From the NCBI GenBank assembly GCA_015062605.1, contig SUUI01000013.1, positions 1 to 52,960 of the forward strand: DNA of 52,960 nucleotides, written 5' to 3'. Shown here in pieces: positions 7,441-16,852 of this stretch (positions are counted from its first letter, which is position 1; every line of letters begins with the position of its first letter). A program made the position numbers and the translations under genes. A model generated the notes under the pieces. The model saw nothing but the letters and a program-made list of their open reading frames with translations. It did no database searches and was not told the origin of the DNA. The stretch is from Eggerthellaceae bacterium. GTDB lineage: Bacteria > Actinomycetota > Coriobacteriia > Coriobacteriales > Eggerthellaceae.

Positions 7441-10077
7441 TTACAGCAGCAGCTCCTTTGCAGCATTGAGGGCATCATCGATACCCGAAAGGTCCTTGCC
7501 GCCTGCCTGGGCCATCGTCGGCTTTCCACCACCGCCGCCTTTGATATGCGAGCCGATCGACTTGATGATGGAAAGCGCATCGAATCCAGCTGCGACGGCT
7601 TCATCGGTACCTGCGGCGATAATGAGCGGCTTGCCACCATTGTCGGCAGCGATGACGACCGCGCCTGGAGCCTGCATGCGTGCGCGCAGCACATCCCATG
7701 CATTACGCAAGCCACCGACATCCGTCTTCCCCACGAAGCCGATGACGACAGGATATCCGCCTTTGCCTACTGCAGTACCATCTAAAAGCTTGGCAACGCC
7801 GTCATCTGAGGCGCCTTGCTTGGCACGCTTGGCAGCGGTCTGGAGCTCTTTTAAGGTCTTGAGGTTCGCGCTCACGCGCTCGAACGCCTCAAGCGGTTTG
7901 GCTTTCACCGCATCTGCGATGGACTTAAGTTGAGCTTCGGCATCATTTAAGTATGCGAGAGCATCATAGCTGGTGATGGCCTCGATACGGCGCAAGTTCG
8001 CACCGACAGAGCTCTCGGACGTGATCTTCACAAGGCCGATCTCAGCAGTATTGGCGACATGCGTTCCACCACACAGCTCACGGGAGAATCCACCCGCATC
8101 GACGACGCGCACGAACTCGCCGTACTTCTCCCCGAAAAGCGCCGTCACGCCAGCCTCGCGTGCGCTTGCAAGCGAGGTCTCATAGGTATGTACAGGATAT
8201 GCCTCCATAATCCTGTCATTCGCGAGCTGTTCGACCTTTGCTATCTGCTCGGGCGTCATCGCCTCGAAGTGCGTGAAGTCGAAGCGCAGTCTCTCGGGAG
8301 CGACAAGGCTACCCGCTTGCTTGACGTGGTCGCCAAGCACCTCGCGCAAAGCCCAGTGCAGGATATGCGTCGCCGTATGGTTGCGGCGGATGCGATTTCT
8401 ACGACGTGTATCGATAGCGAGATGCAAGGTATCGCCAAGCTTGACAGTACCTTCCTTGACGGTAGCGTAATGGGCGCTAAGGCCCTTCTCGGGCTGCTTG
8501 GTATCGGTGACGAGAGCATAGACGCCCTCGCCCGTCATCGTGCCCGTATCGCCAACCTGTCCGCCCATCTCAGCGTAGAACGGCGTTTCATCCGTAAAGA
8601 TCATGCCCTCTTCGCCTAAGGCAAGTTCGCTTGCAGGCTCGCCGTCTTTGAGAATCGCGACGATATGCGCGTCAAGCTCATCCTTGCCGTAGCCCGCAAA
8701 CTGCGTCGCGCCGCATGTCTCAAGGACAGACGACATGGTTCCATCATAGGTGCTCCATGCGGCCTCGGCATCGTTCTTGTTCGCAGCGCGGGCGCGCTCC
8801 CTTTGCTCTTCCATGCATACGGCGAATTCGTCCTCATCGACCGAGATGCCACGCTCGGCGCACATCTCGACGGTGACTTCGACGGGGAAGCCGTATGTGT
8901 CATGCAGCGTGAACGCCGTCTGGCCGGAAAGCACGGTCCCAGAAAGGGAGGCAAGCGCGTCTTCCAAATACGCCTTGCCTTGGCGAAGCGTTGCGCCGAA
9001 GCGCTCTTCTTCGGATAAGATCACGCGGCGAATGAGCTCGCGGTTCTCAACGATCTCGGGATAAACCGAACCCATGAGGTTGACGATCTCGTCGGTGTAA
9101 TCATTCAAGAACGGCCTGTCTACGCCTAAAAGGTGCGCCTTCATGACAGCACGGCGCAGCAGACGGCGCAGCACGTATCCTCTGCCCTCGTTGCTTGGCA
9201 GGATGCCATCGGCGATCATGAAGGTCACCGAACGGCTGTGGTCTGCCATGATGCGCAGCGCCAAATCGGCGGACGCATCCTCACCGTAAGTCACTCCACA
9301 CAGCTTCTCGCCGACGCCGACGAGGCTTCGCAGGATATCGGTATCGTAGTTGTTCGTTACGCCCTGCATGATGGCGGCCATGCGCTCAAGGCCCATGCCC
9401 GTATCGATGTTCTTCTTCGGAAGCGGAACGAGCGAGCCATCCTCTTGGCCATCGAATTGCGTGAACACGCAGTTCCAGTACTCCAGGAAGCGATCGCAGT
9501 CGCATCCAGGCGCGCAATCGGGACGGCCGCAACCGACTTCGGGACCTTGATCGAAATACAGCTCCGAGCAAGGACCGCATGGGCCTGTCGGGCCGGCACG
9601 CCAGAAGTTGTCATCCTCGCCCAAGCGCGAGATATGATTGTCAGGTACGCCAAGGGATTTCCAGATCTCGATGGTCTCGTCATCGTCTTCGAACACGGTG
9701 AAGTACAGACGCTCGGCGGGAAGCCCCAGCACGTTCACGGAGAAGTCGTATGCCCACTCGCACATTTCCTTCTTGAAGTACTCGCCGAAAGAGAAGTTTC
9801 CGAGCATCTCGAAGAAGCTTAAGTGGCGACCTGTGGTGCCGATGATGTCGATGTCGTTCGTGCGTACGCACTTCTGCACCGTAGTGGTTCCGATATAGGG
9901 AGCTTCGAGATGCTTCTGCTGCAAAAAGTAAGGCTTGAATTGAACCATGCCAGCACTGGTGAGAAGCAGCGATGGATCATCGGGGATGAGTGACGAGGAC
10001 GGCATGCGCTTGCAGCCCTTTTCCTCGAAATATGCAAGGTACTTCTCGCGGATCTGTGCGGTGGTCATATACTCCAT
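7441..10077 (-). CDS. alaS: alanyl-tRNA synthetase
   Basis: Charges tRNA-Ala; 878 residues is full length. Order seen: class II catalytic core (FFEMLGNFSFGEYFK near residue 120 and GMGLERMAAIMQG), tRNA-recognition region, editing domain with NHTATHILHWAL (HxxxH) and LCGGTHV (Cys/His zinc ligands), then a C-terminal DHHA1-type region ending in GGGGGKPTMAQAGG. ATG at 10077 has GGAGAG five bases upstream. It heads the leftward alaS-ruvX-mltG-aro block. Confidence 0.97.
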   Translation of the reverse strand: MEYMTTAQIREKYLAYFEEKGCKRMPSSSLIPDDPSLLLTSAGMVQFKPYFLQQKHLEAPYIGTTTVQKCVRTNDIDIIGTTGRHLSFFEMLGNFSFGEYFKKEMCEWAYDFSVNVLGLPAERLYFTVFEDDDETIEIWKSLGVPDNHISRLGEDDNFWRAGPTGPCGPCSELYFDQGPEVGCGRPDCAPGCDCDRFLEYWNCVFTQFDGQEDGSLVPLPKKNIDTGMGLERMAAIMQGVTNNYDTDILRSLVGVGEKLCGVTYGEDASADLALRIMADHSRSVTFMIADGILPSNEGRGYVLRRLLRRAVMKAHLLGVDRPFLNDYTDEIVNLMGSVYPEIVENRELIRRVILSEEERFGATLRQGKAYLEDALASLSGTVLSGQTAFTLHDTYGFPVEVTVEMCAERGISVDEDEFAVCMEEQRERARAANKNDAEAAWSTYDGTMSSVLETCGATQFAGYGKDELDAHIVAILKDGEPASELALGEEGMIFTDETPFYAEMGGQVGDTGTMTGEGVYALVTDTKQPEKGLSAHYATVKEGTVKLGDTLHLAIDTRRRNRIRRNHTATHILHWALREVLGDHVKQAGSLVAPERLRFDFTHFEAMTPEQIAKVEQLANDRIMEAYPVHTYETSLASAREAGVTALFGEKYGEFVRVVDAGGFSRELCGGTHVANTAEIGLVKITSESSVGANLRRIEAITSYDALAYLNDAEAQLKSIADAVKAKPLEAFERVSANLKTLKELQTAAKRAKQGASDDGVAKLLDGTAVGKGGYPVVIGFVGKTDVGGLRNAWDVLRARMQAPGAVVIAADNGGKPLIIAAGTDEAVAAGFDALSIIKSIGSHIKGGGGGKPTMAQAGGKDLSGIDDALNAAKELLL

Positions 10078-10217
10078 GGTGCTCTCCTGGGCTTTTTGCC
10101 CTGTATCGTCTTTACGTTATCAGGAAGATGAAATAGCTGCTTAAAAAGTCATGGTTCTTGAGCGCACTGCGGGCATTTCCCTCGCGACACGCCCAAGAAC
10201 CCTGATGAAACAAGAGT

Positions 10218-10910
10218 TTAGGCTTCGGCGGCCTTCGCTGCTTCGATGATATCCGCAAGCTCGTCCTCGACGAGTCCGTCAACAGCATCGATGTCAGCTC
10301 CGAGTTCGGAGATCTTGACTTCGAGCGCGTCCTTGAGATCGTCGGCGCTCTCGTCCTTGGCATGGGCAGCGCGCTTGGTGATGTCCTCGCTTGCAGGTTC
10401 GGGATCAGAGGCAACCGTCGTATAGGTCTTAACCTCAGCCTTGTCCTCAGCAGCACTACGCGATGCAACCTTGTTCTTCACGTTTGCGATCACAGCAGCG
10501 GCTTTTTCCTTGCCGGGAACGTTGATGCTGCCCAGCTTTCCATAGATGGAATTTGCCAGCTTTGAAGGCGCATTGGAAATACCATCGATAGCTCCCGTGA
10601 GCGAGCCGGTCATGTCGCCCAGATCCTCGATGACGGGATCGAGACGTAAGATCTCGAGATTCACGGCATCGACGGTGAGCGTCGCGTGCTCGATCAAGGG
10701 CTCTACGCTCGCGACGACGGGCTGGGCATTCTCCAAGATGATGTTCACGTTGCCAACAAGGGGCTCGATGCTCTTGTTGACCTCATCGAGCGTCTTTCCC
10801 AGCTTGTTAACCATCCGCACAAGTGCGATGACAAGGATGATCGCTACGATGATGAGAATCGCTATGAGGATAGGCGTAGCGATGTCAAGTATTTGAGTCA
10901 GCTGTTTCAT
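10218..10910 (-). CDS. DUF948-like membrane-anchored helical protein
   Basis: Residues 10-33 are one strongly hydrophobic span, followed by a long amphipathic helical region (about 35-130) with heptad-like hydrophobics (LGKTLDEVNKSIEPL, NIILENAQPVVASVEPL), then an acidic, Ala-rich C-terminus. This is the layout of DUF948 and methyl-accepting-chemotaxis-like coil proteins. It has no enzymatic motif. ATG at 10910 has AGGAGG directly upstream. It lies between rarA and alaS in the same direction, a neighbourhood where such proteins are common in Actinobacteria. Function unknown. Confidence 0.7.
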   Translation of the reverse strand: MKQLTQILDIATPILIAILIIVAIILVIALVRMVNKLGKTLDEVNKSIEPLVGNVNIILENAQPVVASVEPLIEHATLTVDAVNLEILRLDPVIEDLGDMTGSLTGAIDGISNAPSKLANSIYGKLGSINVPGKEKAAAVIANVKNKVASRSAAEDKAEVKTYTTVASDPEPASEDITKRAAHAKDESADDLKDALEVKISELGADIDAVDGLVEDELADIIEAAKAAEA

Positions 10911-11020
10911 GAAGGCCTCCTTTTTCCCTAACCTGTAATTTTATCATGGAGGCACGTACTTGACACCACATTGCGCAGCGTTTGCGGTGATTCGAGCAGC
11001 ATTTTTAGAGGAAAGTGGCG

Positions 11021-12355
11021 CTATTCGGAGGAATCGGGCTTTTTCGGAGGCTTACGATCGCGTGTTGCAGCATCCATGCGATACGCTTCCCAACCGCGTT
11101 CGCTCGGATGATAGAAGCAGCCTTTGGATAGTCCGTCAGGCAAATACTGCTGATCGACCCAGCCACCTGGATAGTTATGCGGGTACAGATACGCGCCATA
11201 ATTCTCCGAGCCTGGGCGGTGACGATCACGCAAGTGGTCGGGCACTGCACGCACGGGGCCCTTTCGCACTTCATCGAGCGCGGCATAGATCCCATCGACC
11301 GCCGCATTGCTCTTCGGGGCGAGCGCCAGATACGTCGCAGCTTGCGCAAGGTTGATCTGGCATTCCGGATAACCTATGACCTCTGCGGAGCGGAATGCAG
11401 CCTCGGCGATAAGCAACGCCTGCGGATCGGCATTGCCGATGTCCTCGGATGCCAAGATGAACATGCGCCGTGCGATGAACTTGGGATCCTCCCCACCATC
11501 GATCATGCGAGCGAGCCAATACAAGGCAGCATCGGGATCGCTTCCGCGCATGGACTTGATGAACGCGGAAATGATGTCATAGTGCATATCCTTGTTCTTG
11601 TCATAAGGAACTGCACGATGCGGCGCTGCGCTTCGTACCACCTCGGCATCGATCTTCGCGGGCTTTTTGGTTGTACCCGCCTTGACCATGCCAGCGGCCA
11701 ACTCCAAGGTGGTCAGTGCAGCACGACCATCGCCTCCTGCAAGCAAGATGATCGAATCGCGCGCATCTTTCGTGAGCTTATAGGCACCACCTAAGCCACG
11801 CGTATCCTTTAAAGCGCGGTCGATCAAATCTCCGATCTCTGAATCAGTGAGGCTTTTCAGCTCGACGATGCGCGAACGGGAGATCAGGGCGGAATTGACC
11901 TCGAAGAAGGGGTTTTCGGTCGTGGCACCGACTAAGATGACGGTACGGTCCTCGACTGCATGGAGAAGCGCATCCTGCTGGCTGCGGTTAAAGCGATGGA
12001 TCTCATCAACGAAAAGTATCGTGCGCGTCCCATATAAAGAGAGCCGCTGCGAGGCAGCCTCGATCTCGCGACGCAGATCCGAAACGGTTCCGCCGATGGC
12101 GGACACCTCGACGAACGTCGCCTTCGTCGATGCGGCAATGACATGTGCTAAAGAGGTCTTGCCCGTACCTGCTGGGCCAAAGAGGATCACAGAGCTTAGG
12201 GCATCCTGTTCGATCGCGGTGCGAAGCCAACTGCCAGGACCCACGCATTCGGTTTGCCCCACGAAATCATCGAGCGTACGCGGGCGCATACGCACAGCGA
12301 GCGGCGCTACACTCGAGCGCGCTTCAAGTTCGATTTCGGAGAAGAGGGTGTCCAT
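11021..12355 (-). CDS. rarA: replication-associated recombination protein A (AAA+ ATPase)
   Basis: Clamp-loader-like AAA+ ATPase acting at stalled replication forks; 444 residues, a normal length. Visible are RPRTLDDFVGQ, Walker A FGPAGTGKTSL, Walker B LFVDEIHRFNRSQQDALL, sensor 1 GATTENPFFEVN, and the C-terminal tetramerisation part with YPHNYPGGW and YLPDGL. The start has no Shine-Dalgarno, and a TACAAT -10 element ends six bases before the ATG, so the mRNA may be leaderless. A structured RNA gene lies upstream in the opposite direction. Confidence 0.95.
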   Translation of the reverse strand: MDTLFSEIELEARSSVAPLAVRMRPRTLDDFVGQTECVGPGSWLRTAIEQDALSSVILFGPAGTGKTSLAHVIAASTKATFVEVSAIGGTVSDLRREIEAASQRLSLYGTRTILFVDEIHRFNRSQQDALLHAVEDRTVILVGATTENPFFEVNSALISRSRIVELKSLTDSEIGDLIDRALKDTRGLGGAYKLTKDARDSIILLAGGDGRAALTTLELAAGMVKAGTTKKPAKIDAEVVRSAAPHRAVPYDKNKDMHYDIISAFIKSMRGSDPDAALYWLARMIDGGEDPKFIARRMFILASEDIGNADPQALLIAEAAFRSAEVIGYPECQINLAQAATYLALAPKSNAAVDGIYAALDEVRKGPVRAVPDHLRDRHRPGSENYGAYLYPHNYPGGWVDQQYLPDGLSKGCFYHPSERGWEAYRMDAATRDRKPPKKPDSSE

Positions 12356-12361
12356 GGGAAG

Positions 12362-12390
12362 ATTGTATCATACGAACAAATGTTTGGACA
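12362..12390 (-). promoter_or_regulatory. rarA promoter, probably giving a leaderless mRNA
   Basis: On the minus strand a -10 TACAAT lies at 12367-12362, with a weak -35 TGTCCA at 12390-12385 and 17 bases between. The ATG of rarA follows the -10 after six bases, so transcription should start at or next to the start codon. There is no purine-rich ribosome site. Confidence 0.5.
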
Positions 12391-12478
12391 TGGGATTCAC
12401 TCCAATTTTTAAGGAAACTACAGCGAGACCCCAAAGTCAAGGCTTTTATTGCGTAAATCTCGCTTCTATACTTACAGT

Positions 12479-12650
12479 ACGCCTTGCCCCTAAGGCCAAC
12501 CTAAGCGATGGACCGACAGTTCTCATTCAGGGAGTCCAAGATTGCTTTTGTTATGGGGATTCGCATCTGTCGATGCGAAAGCCAGACCAGAGGCTGCGGA
12601 CACCCACCTTTTTAAGGTGGATTCATCCTTGAGGCCGGGGGTAGGGTTGT
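12479..12650 (+). ncRNA. ssrS: structured RNA, probable 6S RNA
   Basis: No protein frame fits this segment, and it is rich in pairing. A TATACT -10 at 12467-12472 predicts a start near 12479. The 5' part (CCCC, TAA bulge, GGCC) can pair with GGCCGGGGG near 12632-12640 as a closing stem. GATGGA pairs with TTCATC. The 3' side of the central open region holds the hairpin CCACC-TTTTTAA-GGTGG, and the distal part holds TTCGCATC/GATGCGAA. A long rod with a central bubble and a hairpin on its 3' strand is the 6S RNA plan, and 6S RNA genes often lie beside rarA. No conserved primary sequence was recognised, so another small RNA is possible. Confidence 0.55.
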
Positions 12651-12655
12651 TTTAT

Positions 12656-12677
12656 GCGCCGCTTTCCTAAGCGGCGC
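12656..12677 (+). terminator. hairpin after the putative 6S RNA
   Basis: GCGCCGC and GCGGCGC form a seven-pair stem around an eight-base loop, followed by the weak T run TTCTCGT. It could end the rightward small RNA. Confidence 0.5.
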
Positions 12678-12696
12678 TTCTCGTATAGAAAGCAAA

Positions 12697-12713
12697 GGGC
12701 GCTCAAAGCGCCC
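12697..12713 (-). terminator. terminator of the nrdDG transcript
   Basis: Read leftward, GGGCGCT-TTG-AGCGCCC is followed by TTTGCTTTC. It lies 17 bases beyond the nrdG stop codon. Confidence 0.7.
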
Positions 12714-12730
12714 CCCATCATGCGACCTTC

Positions 12731-13294
12731 TTACCAAGATGCAGGCCGCGCAGGCGGCTCATAGCGGTTGGACCACAAAACGATCTCTCCCCGCTGACGC
12801 GTTTTCTTCATATCGATCACGCGTTGGTTGGACGAGCCCTTCCATTCGAGATCATAGGACTTGAGGGCCTCAACGAACGGGCCATCGACCAAGACATCGA
12901 TGATCTCGAGAAGCTCGGCAACGGCTTCATCGCCTGCATCGGCTCGCCCTTTAAGCTGCTCGTACAGATAACCGGAATATGCCCACAGCCCATAGCCGCG
13001 CGCCTTGAGTTTTCTCGCGAGCACCGCACACGCCTCTGCCTGCTCGAAAGGCTCTCCGCCCGAAAGCGTCACATCATGCACGGATGCATTCGACACGATG
13101 GTCTCGACCAGCTCATCGATCGACGTTTCGATGCCGCCTTCCTTCGGTTGGCTTTCGGGGTTGTGACAACCGGGGCAATGGTGGCTGCATCCCTGGACGA
13201 AGACAGCGAAACGCAGACCAGGACCGTCAACGATGGAGTCGTTGACGGTCCCGAACAGGCTGATCGTTTGAGGTTCTTTTTCGTTCTCAACCAT
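12731..13294 (-). CDS. nrdG: anaerobic ribonucleoside-triphosphate reductase activating protein
   Basis: Radical-SAM activase that installs the glycyl radical on NrdD. The 187-residue protein has the 4Fe-4S/SAM motif QGCSHHCPGCHNPES (CxxxCxxC) near residue 35, TLSGGEPFEQ after it, and the VDGPF motif. Its ATG shares one base with the nrdD stop (TAATG), so translation is coupled. Confidence 0.95.
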   Translation of the reverse strand: MVENEKEPQTISLFGTVNDSIVDGPGLRFAVFVQGCSHHCPGCHNPESQPKEGGIETSIDELVETIVSNASVHDVTLSGGEPFEQAEACAVLARKLKARGYGLWAYSGYLYEQLKGRADAGDEAVAELLEIIDVLVDGPFVEALKSYDLEWKGSSNQRVIDMKKTRQRGEIVLWSNRYEPPARPASW

Positions 13295-15624
13295 TACTTT
13301 GCAGGCACCTCATGCTTGACGCGGTCATGCTCCTCGGAGCGTTTCGCATCGTTGAAGCGGTCGAGCGTGCCGACAAGATAACCCGTGATGCGGCGGATGC
13401 GCTCGAACTTGACGCCGTGCTCCTCCTCAGTGCGACCGCACTTCGGGCACACATCGCCGATGATGCCGTTGTAGCCGCATACCGGGTCGCGGTCAACGGG
13501 ATGGTTGACCGAACCGTAACCGATACCGCATTCCTTCATGTGGCGGATGATCGCCTCGAAGGCCTCAAGGTTCTCGGTCGGGTCGCCGTCAAGCTCGACG
13601 TAGGAGATATGACCCGCGTTGGTGAGCGTGTGATACGGTGCCTCGATCTCGATCTTCTTGAACGCATCGATTGGGAAGTACACCGGCACATGGAAGCTGT
13701 TGGTGTAGTAATCGCGATCGGTCACGCCGGGGATGGAGCCATAGCGGGCGCGATCCATGCGGACGAAACGACCGGAAAGGCCTTCTGCAGGCGTGGCGAG
13801 CAGTGTGTAGTTGCGCTTTCGCTCCTGAGAGAGCCTATCGAGATACGAACGCATATGGCCGACGATCTCCAGGCCGAGCTTCTGGGCCCTCTCGGACTGG
13901 CCATGATGCTCACCGATAAGCGCGACGAGCGTCTCTGCCAAGCCGATGAAACCGACGGATAAGGTTCCGTGCAGAAGGACGCTTCTCTGCTCGTCATCGC
14001 TCTTGAGGTTCTCGGAATTGATCCACACGCCCTGGCCCATCAAGAACGGAGCATTGTACACATGCTTGCGGGCCTGGATCTCGAAGCGCTCGTCAAGCTG
14101 GCCGACCACGAGCGCCAGCTTGGAGTCGAGCAGATCGAAGAACAAATCGACGTCGCCCTTGGCGCGGATGGCAAGGCGTGGAAGATTGATGGACGTGAAG
14201 GAGAGGTTGCCACGACCGGGAACGACCTCATTGTCAGGGTCGAACACGTTCGCCATGACGCGCGTGCGGCAGCCCATGTAGCCGATCTCGGTTTCGGGAG
14301 TACCCTTGTAGTACTTGATGTTGAACGGCGCGTCCTGGAAGCTGAAGTTCGGGAACAGCCTCTTGGCGGAGCAGTGCATCGCAAGCTTGAACAGATCGTA
14401 GTTCGGATCGCCTGGATTGTAGTTGATGCCTTCCTTGACACGGAAGATCTGAACCGGGAAGATCGGCGTCTCGCCATGGCCGAGACCATCCTCGGTCGCG
14501 AGCAACGTGTTCTTGACGACCATGCGGCCCTCAGCGCTCGTATCCATTCCGTAATTCACCGAGCTGAACGGCGTCTGCGCGCCCGCACGGCTGTGCATGG
14601 TGTTCAAGTTGTGGATGAGCGCCTCCATGGCCTGGAAGGTCGCACGATCGGTGTCATCTGTGGCCTGCTTCTTCGCATACTCGCAAATCTTCTCCGTCGC
14701 CTTCTCGTCCACGCCGGCATCCTTAAGTGATGCACGAATCGCGGCTTCGTACTCATCGGAAAGCTCGAGAGCCGCCCACACGCCGCTTTTCTTCTCGGCA
14801 TTGTCGCATGCATCCTGCGCGAAGGAGCGGGAGTCCTCGATGTCGGAGAGCATGCTCACGGCCTCGGACAGATGCTTCTTGTACAGGCGGCGATAGGTCT
14901 TGCGGACACCATCAGCCAGACCATAGTCGAAGTCGCAGATGGACTGGCCGCCATGCTGGTCATTCTGGTTGGACTGGATGGCGATGCAGGCAAGCGCTGC
15001 ATAGCTCGCGATGTCATTCGGCTCGCGAAGGACGCCGTGGCCTGTGGAGAAGCCGCCCTTGAAAAGCTTGCGCAGGTCGATCTGGCAGCACGTGGTGGTC
15101 AACGTGTAGAAATCCATGTCATGGATGTGGATGTCGCCTTCGCTGTGGGCACGGGCGAAGCGGGGCTCGATGACGCACATCTCATAGAATTGCTTGGCAG
15201 ATTCGGAACCGTATTTGAGCATGGTTCCCATAGCGGTATCAGCATCGATGTTGGCATTCTCGCGCTTCATGTCGGAGTCGGAGGCCTTCGAGAACGTGAT
15301 GTCCTTGAGCGTTTGGATGAGACGGCTGTTCACATCACGGATGCGGCTTCTCTCTGCGCGATACAGGATGTAGGCTTTAGCGGTACGAGCGAAGCCTTCC
15401 TGAATGAGCGTTTCCTCGACGAGGTCCTGGATACCCTCGACAGTCGGGATGCCTTCGATGGCACCGGCTTCGATTTTGGCGACGACCTTCTCGGCAATTT
15501 CTTGGGCAACGCCGCGGTCTTGCATGGCACCACTTGCCTGGAACGCTTTCTCAACCGCATCGGTGATCTTGTCGATCTTGAAATCTGCTGTGCGCCCATC
15601 GCGCTTGATGATTGTGGTGACCAT
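13294..15624 (-). CDS. nrdD: anaerobic (class III) ribonucleoside-triphosphate reductase
   Basis: Oxygen-sensitive glycyl-radical enzyme that makes deoxyribonucleotides; 776 residues. The N-terminus is an ATP-cone (IKRDGRTADFKIDKITDAV), then the barrel with HIHDMDFYTLTTTCCQ and HSRAGAQTPFSSVNYG, and the C-terminus RITGYLVGT with the radical Gly. The zinc region shows CGY followed by CPKCG; the first cysteine of a classical CxxCG pair is replaced by the DRDPVCGY form. Two NrdR-like boxes lie upstream. Its presence as the only RNR here fits an anaerobic life style. Confidence 0.96.
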   Translation of the reverse strand: MVTTIIKRDGRTADFKIDKITDAVEKAFQASGAMQDRGVAQEIAEKVVAKIEAGAIEGIPTVEGIQDLVEETLIQEGFARTAKAYILYRAERSRIRDVNSRLIQTLKDITFSKASDSDMKRENANIDADTAMGTMLKYGSESAKQFYEMCVIEPRFARAHSEGDIHIHDMDFYTLTTTCCQIDLRKLFKGGFSTGHGVLREPNDIASYAALACIAIQSNQNDQHGGQSICDFDYGLADGVRKTYRRLYKKHLSEAVSMLSDIEDSRSFAQDACDNAEKKSGVWAALELSDEYEAAIRASLKDAGVDEKATEKICEYAKKQATDDTDRATFQAMEALIHNLNTMHSRAGAQTPFSSVNYGMDTSAEGRMVVKNTLLATEDGLGHGETPIFPVQIFRVKEGINYNPGDPNYDLFKLAMHCSAKRLFPNFSFQDAPFNIKYYKGTPETEIGYMGCRTRVMANVFDPDNEVVPGRGNLSFTSINLPRLAIRAKGDVDLFFDLLDSKLALVVGQLDERFEIQARKHVYNAPFLMGQGVWINSENLKSDDEQRSVLLHGTLSVGFIGLAETLVALIGEHHGQSERAQKLGLEIVGHMRSYLDRLSQERKRNYTLLATPAEGLSGRFVRMDRARYGSIPGVTDRDYYTNSFHVPVYFPIDAFKKIEIEAPYHTLTNAGHISYVELDGDPTENLEAFEAIIRHMKECGIGYGSVNHPVDRDPVCGYNGIIGDVCPKCGRTEEEHGVKFERIRRITGYLVGTLDRFNDAKRSEEHDRVKHEVPAK

Positions 15625-15760
15625 GTTTCTCTTTTTCCTTTCGTCCCGTACCCGTTTGCCGCACTAGATATCGAATCCACAGCGTGCTCAATCGCCGTGG
15701 AAACTATGCGTACCAACTGTGCTTTTGAAGACTTTTTCCACTATGTTTGCCAGGGTTTTC

Positions 15761-15807
15761 CACAACATATTGTGTATACCCTGGATAAATCTGTATATAT
15801 ATGGTAT
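15761..15807 (-). promoter_or_regulatory. tandem NrdR-like boxes upstream of nrdDG
   Basis: CACAACATATTGTGTA (15761-15776) and TGTATATATATGGTAT (15792-15807) resemble the NrdR consensus ACACWATATATWGTGT. Their centres are 31 bases apart, the three-helical-turn spacing usual for NrdR pairs. They lie in the 315-base gap between nrdD and the rightward gene at 15940; nothing else was recognised in that gap. Confidence 0.6.
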
Positions 15808-15939
15808 CTGACCCCGTTTGCTAAGACAAGAGAAGATTCGATTTTTCGACAAAAAACATGCGTATGTGATGCCTTTGTGAAGGAGATGCGCGCTATCATT
15901 GTCGCTGCAATCGAAAACACGGTTCCGAAGAGGTTCGCC

Positions 15940-16845
15940 ATGGCCGATATCGCCCTCAGATTCCACAAGGATATGCTCGTGCTCTCCTCGCCGACCGCCT
16001 CGGCGCTCGCGCAGCGCGGTGTCGATGTTGAGACGGATTTGGAGTTCATCACGCTCATCGAACCCGAGTCCATCCACGACATCCTGCGCCTCGAAATGGT
16101 CGCCGGCGCGCAGATTCTCGTCACGAACACCGAGGGCATCACTACAGCACGGCTTACGCACCACAATATGGAAGACCGCATGGAAGAGCTCGCCAAAGCG
16201 GCGCTCGATGTGGCAAGCGCGATGAAGCCGCAGCACATCCTGTTCGAGATCGGCCCGTGCAGGCTCCCCCTCGATGCGGCGAGCAAGCAGTCGCTTGTGG
16301 AGAACCGTGACCAGTACACGCGCGTGGCCCGTTGCATCGCAGCTCGCGGGTTCGATGCGTACTACCTGCGCGGCTTCCGCTCCGTCGCAGCGCTCAAATG
16401 CGCGCTGATGGGCATACGCAAAGTCGACGACAGGCCCATATTCGCTCAAGTCGTCGTCAATGGGGATGGCATGCTCAATCCCCGTGAAACGCTCGAAGCC
16501 GCAATCGCATGTGCCGCGGAGTTCGGAGCCCAGGTGGCGGGCTTTTCCACCACGGCGGGCATCGCCCAGGCTGCCGCGCTCGCCAAACGCGCAATCGCCG
16601 CAAGTCCCTTGCCGCTCATCGTCGAGCTCGAAGTGGCCGAGCATAATCCCAAGCAGGGCGAATCGACCGAGCTCAATCCGTATTACTGCCCCGACATCAT
16701 GGTGCAGGCAGCCGCGTCGTTGCGCGCTGCGGGAGCGCAGTTCCTGCGCGCCTCCGGTCAGGCGACACCCGCATACACGGGCGTGCTCGCGGCAACGGTC
16801 AGCGGCTTCGATGCCATCCGCCCCGATGCGCAGCTTGACGAGTGA
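15940..16845 (+). CDS. homocysteine S-methyltransferase-like protein lacking the zinc cysteines
   Basis: A 301-residue protein whose order of segments follows the homocysteine/betaine methyltransferase barrel: AQRG near 25, the AGAQILVTNTEG segment at 56-66 (family: AGADIITTNTF), a helix rich in Ala, and VVVNGDGMLNPRETLEAA. Three hallmarks are gone: the N-terminal DGAMGT reads LSSPTAS, the zinc-ligand GxNC reads GFST at 201-204, and the GGCCGT motif reads LRASGQA at 269-275. It therefore cannot bind zinc in the known way and is probably not a classical methyltransferase. ATG 15940 has AAGAGG upstream and matches the family start; ATG 15886 is an alternative. Seven bases after its stop a small gene follows. 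Confidence 0.65.
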   Translation: MADIALRFHKDMLVLSSPTASALAQRGVDVETDLEFITLIEPESIHDILRLEMVAGAQILVTNTEGITTARLTHHNMEDRMEELAKAALDVASAMKPQHILFEIGPCRLPLDAASKQSLVENRDQYTRVARCIAARGFDAYYLRGFRSVAALKCALMGIRKVDDRPIFAQVVVNGDGMLNPRETLEAAIACAAEFGAQVAGFSTTAGIAQAAALAKRAIAASPLPLIVELEVAEHNPKQGESTELNPYYCPDIMVQAAASLRAAGAQFLRASGQATPAYTGVLAATVSGFDAIRPDAQLDE

Positions 16846-16852
16846 TCGCCCG

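Noticed and set aside
14872-15939. A long plus-strand frame continuous with the methyltransferase-like gene
   Set aside because: It lies opposite nrdD, whose frame and motifs are certain; the methyltransferase-like fold only begins at about 15940, where a ribosome site and ATG are present.
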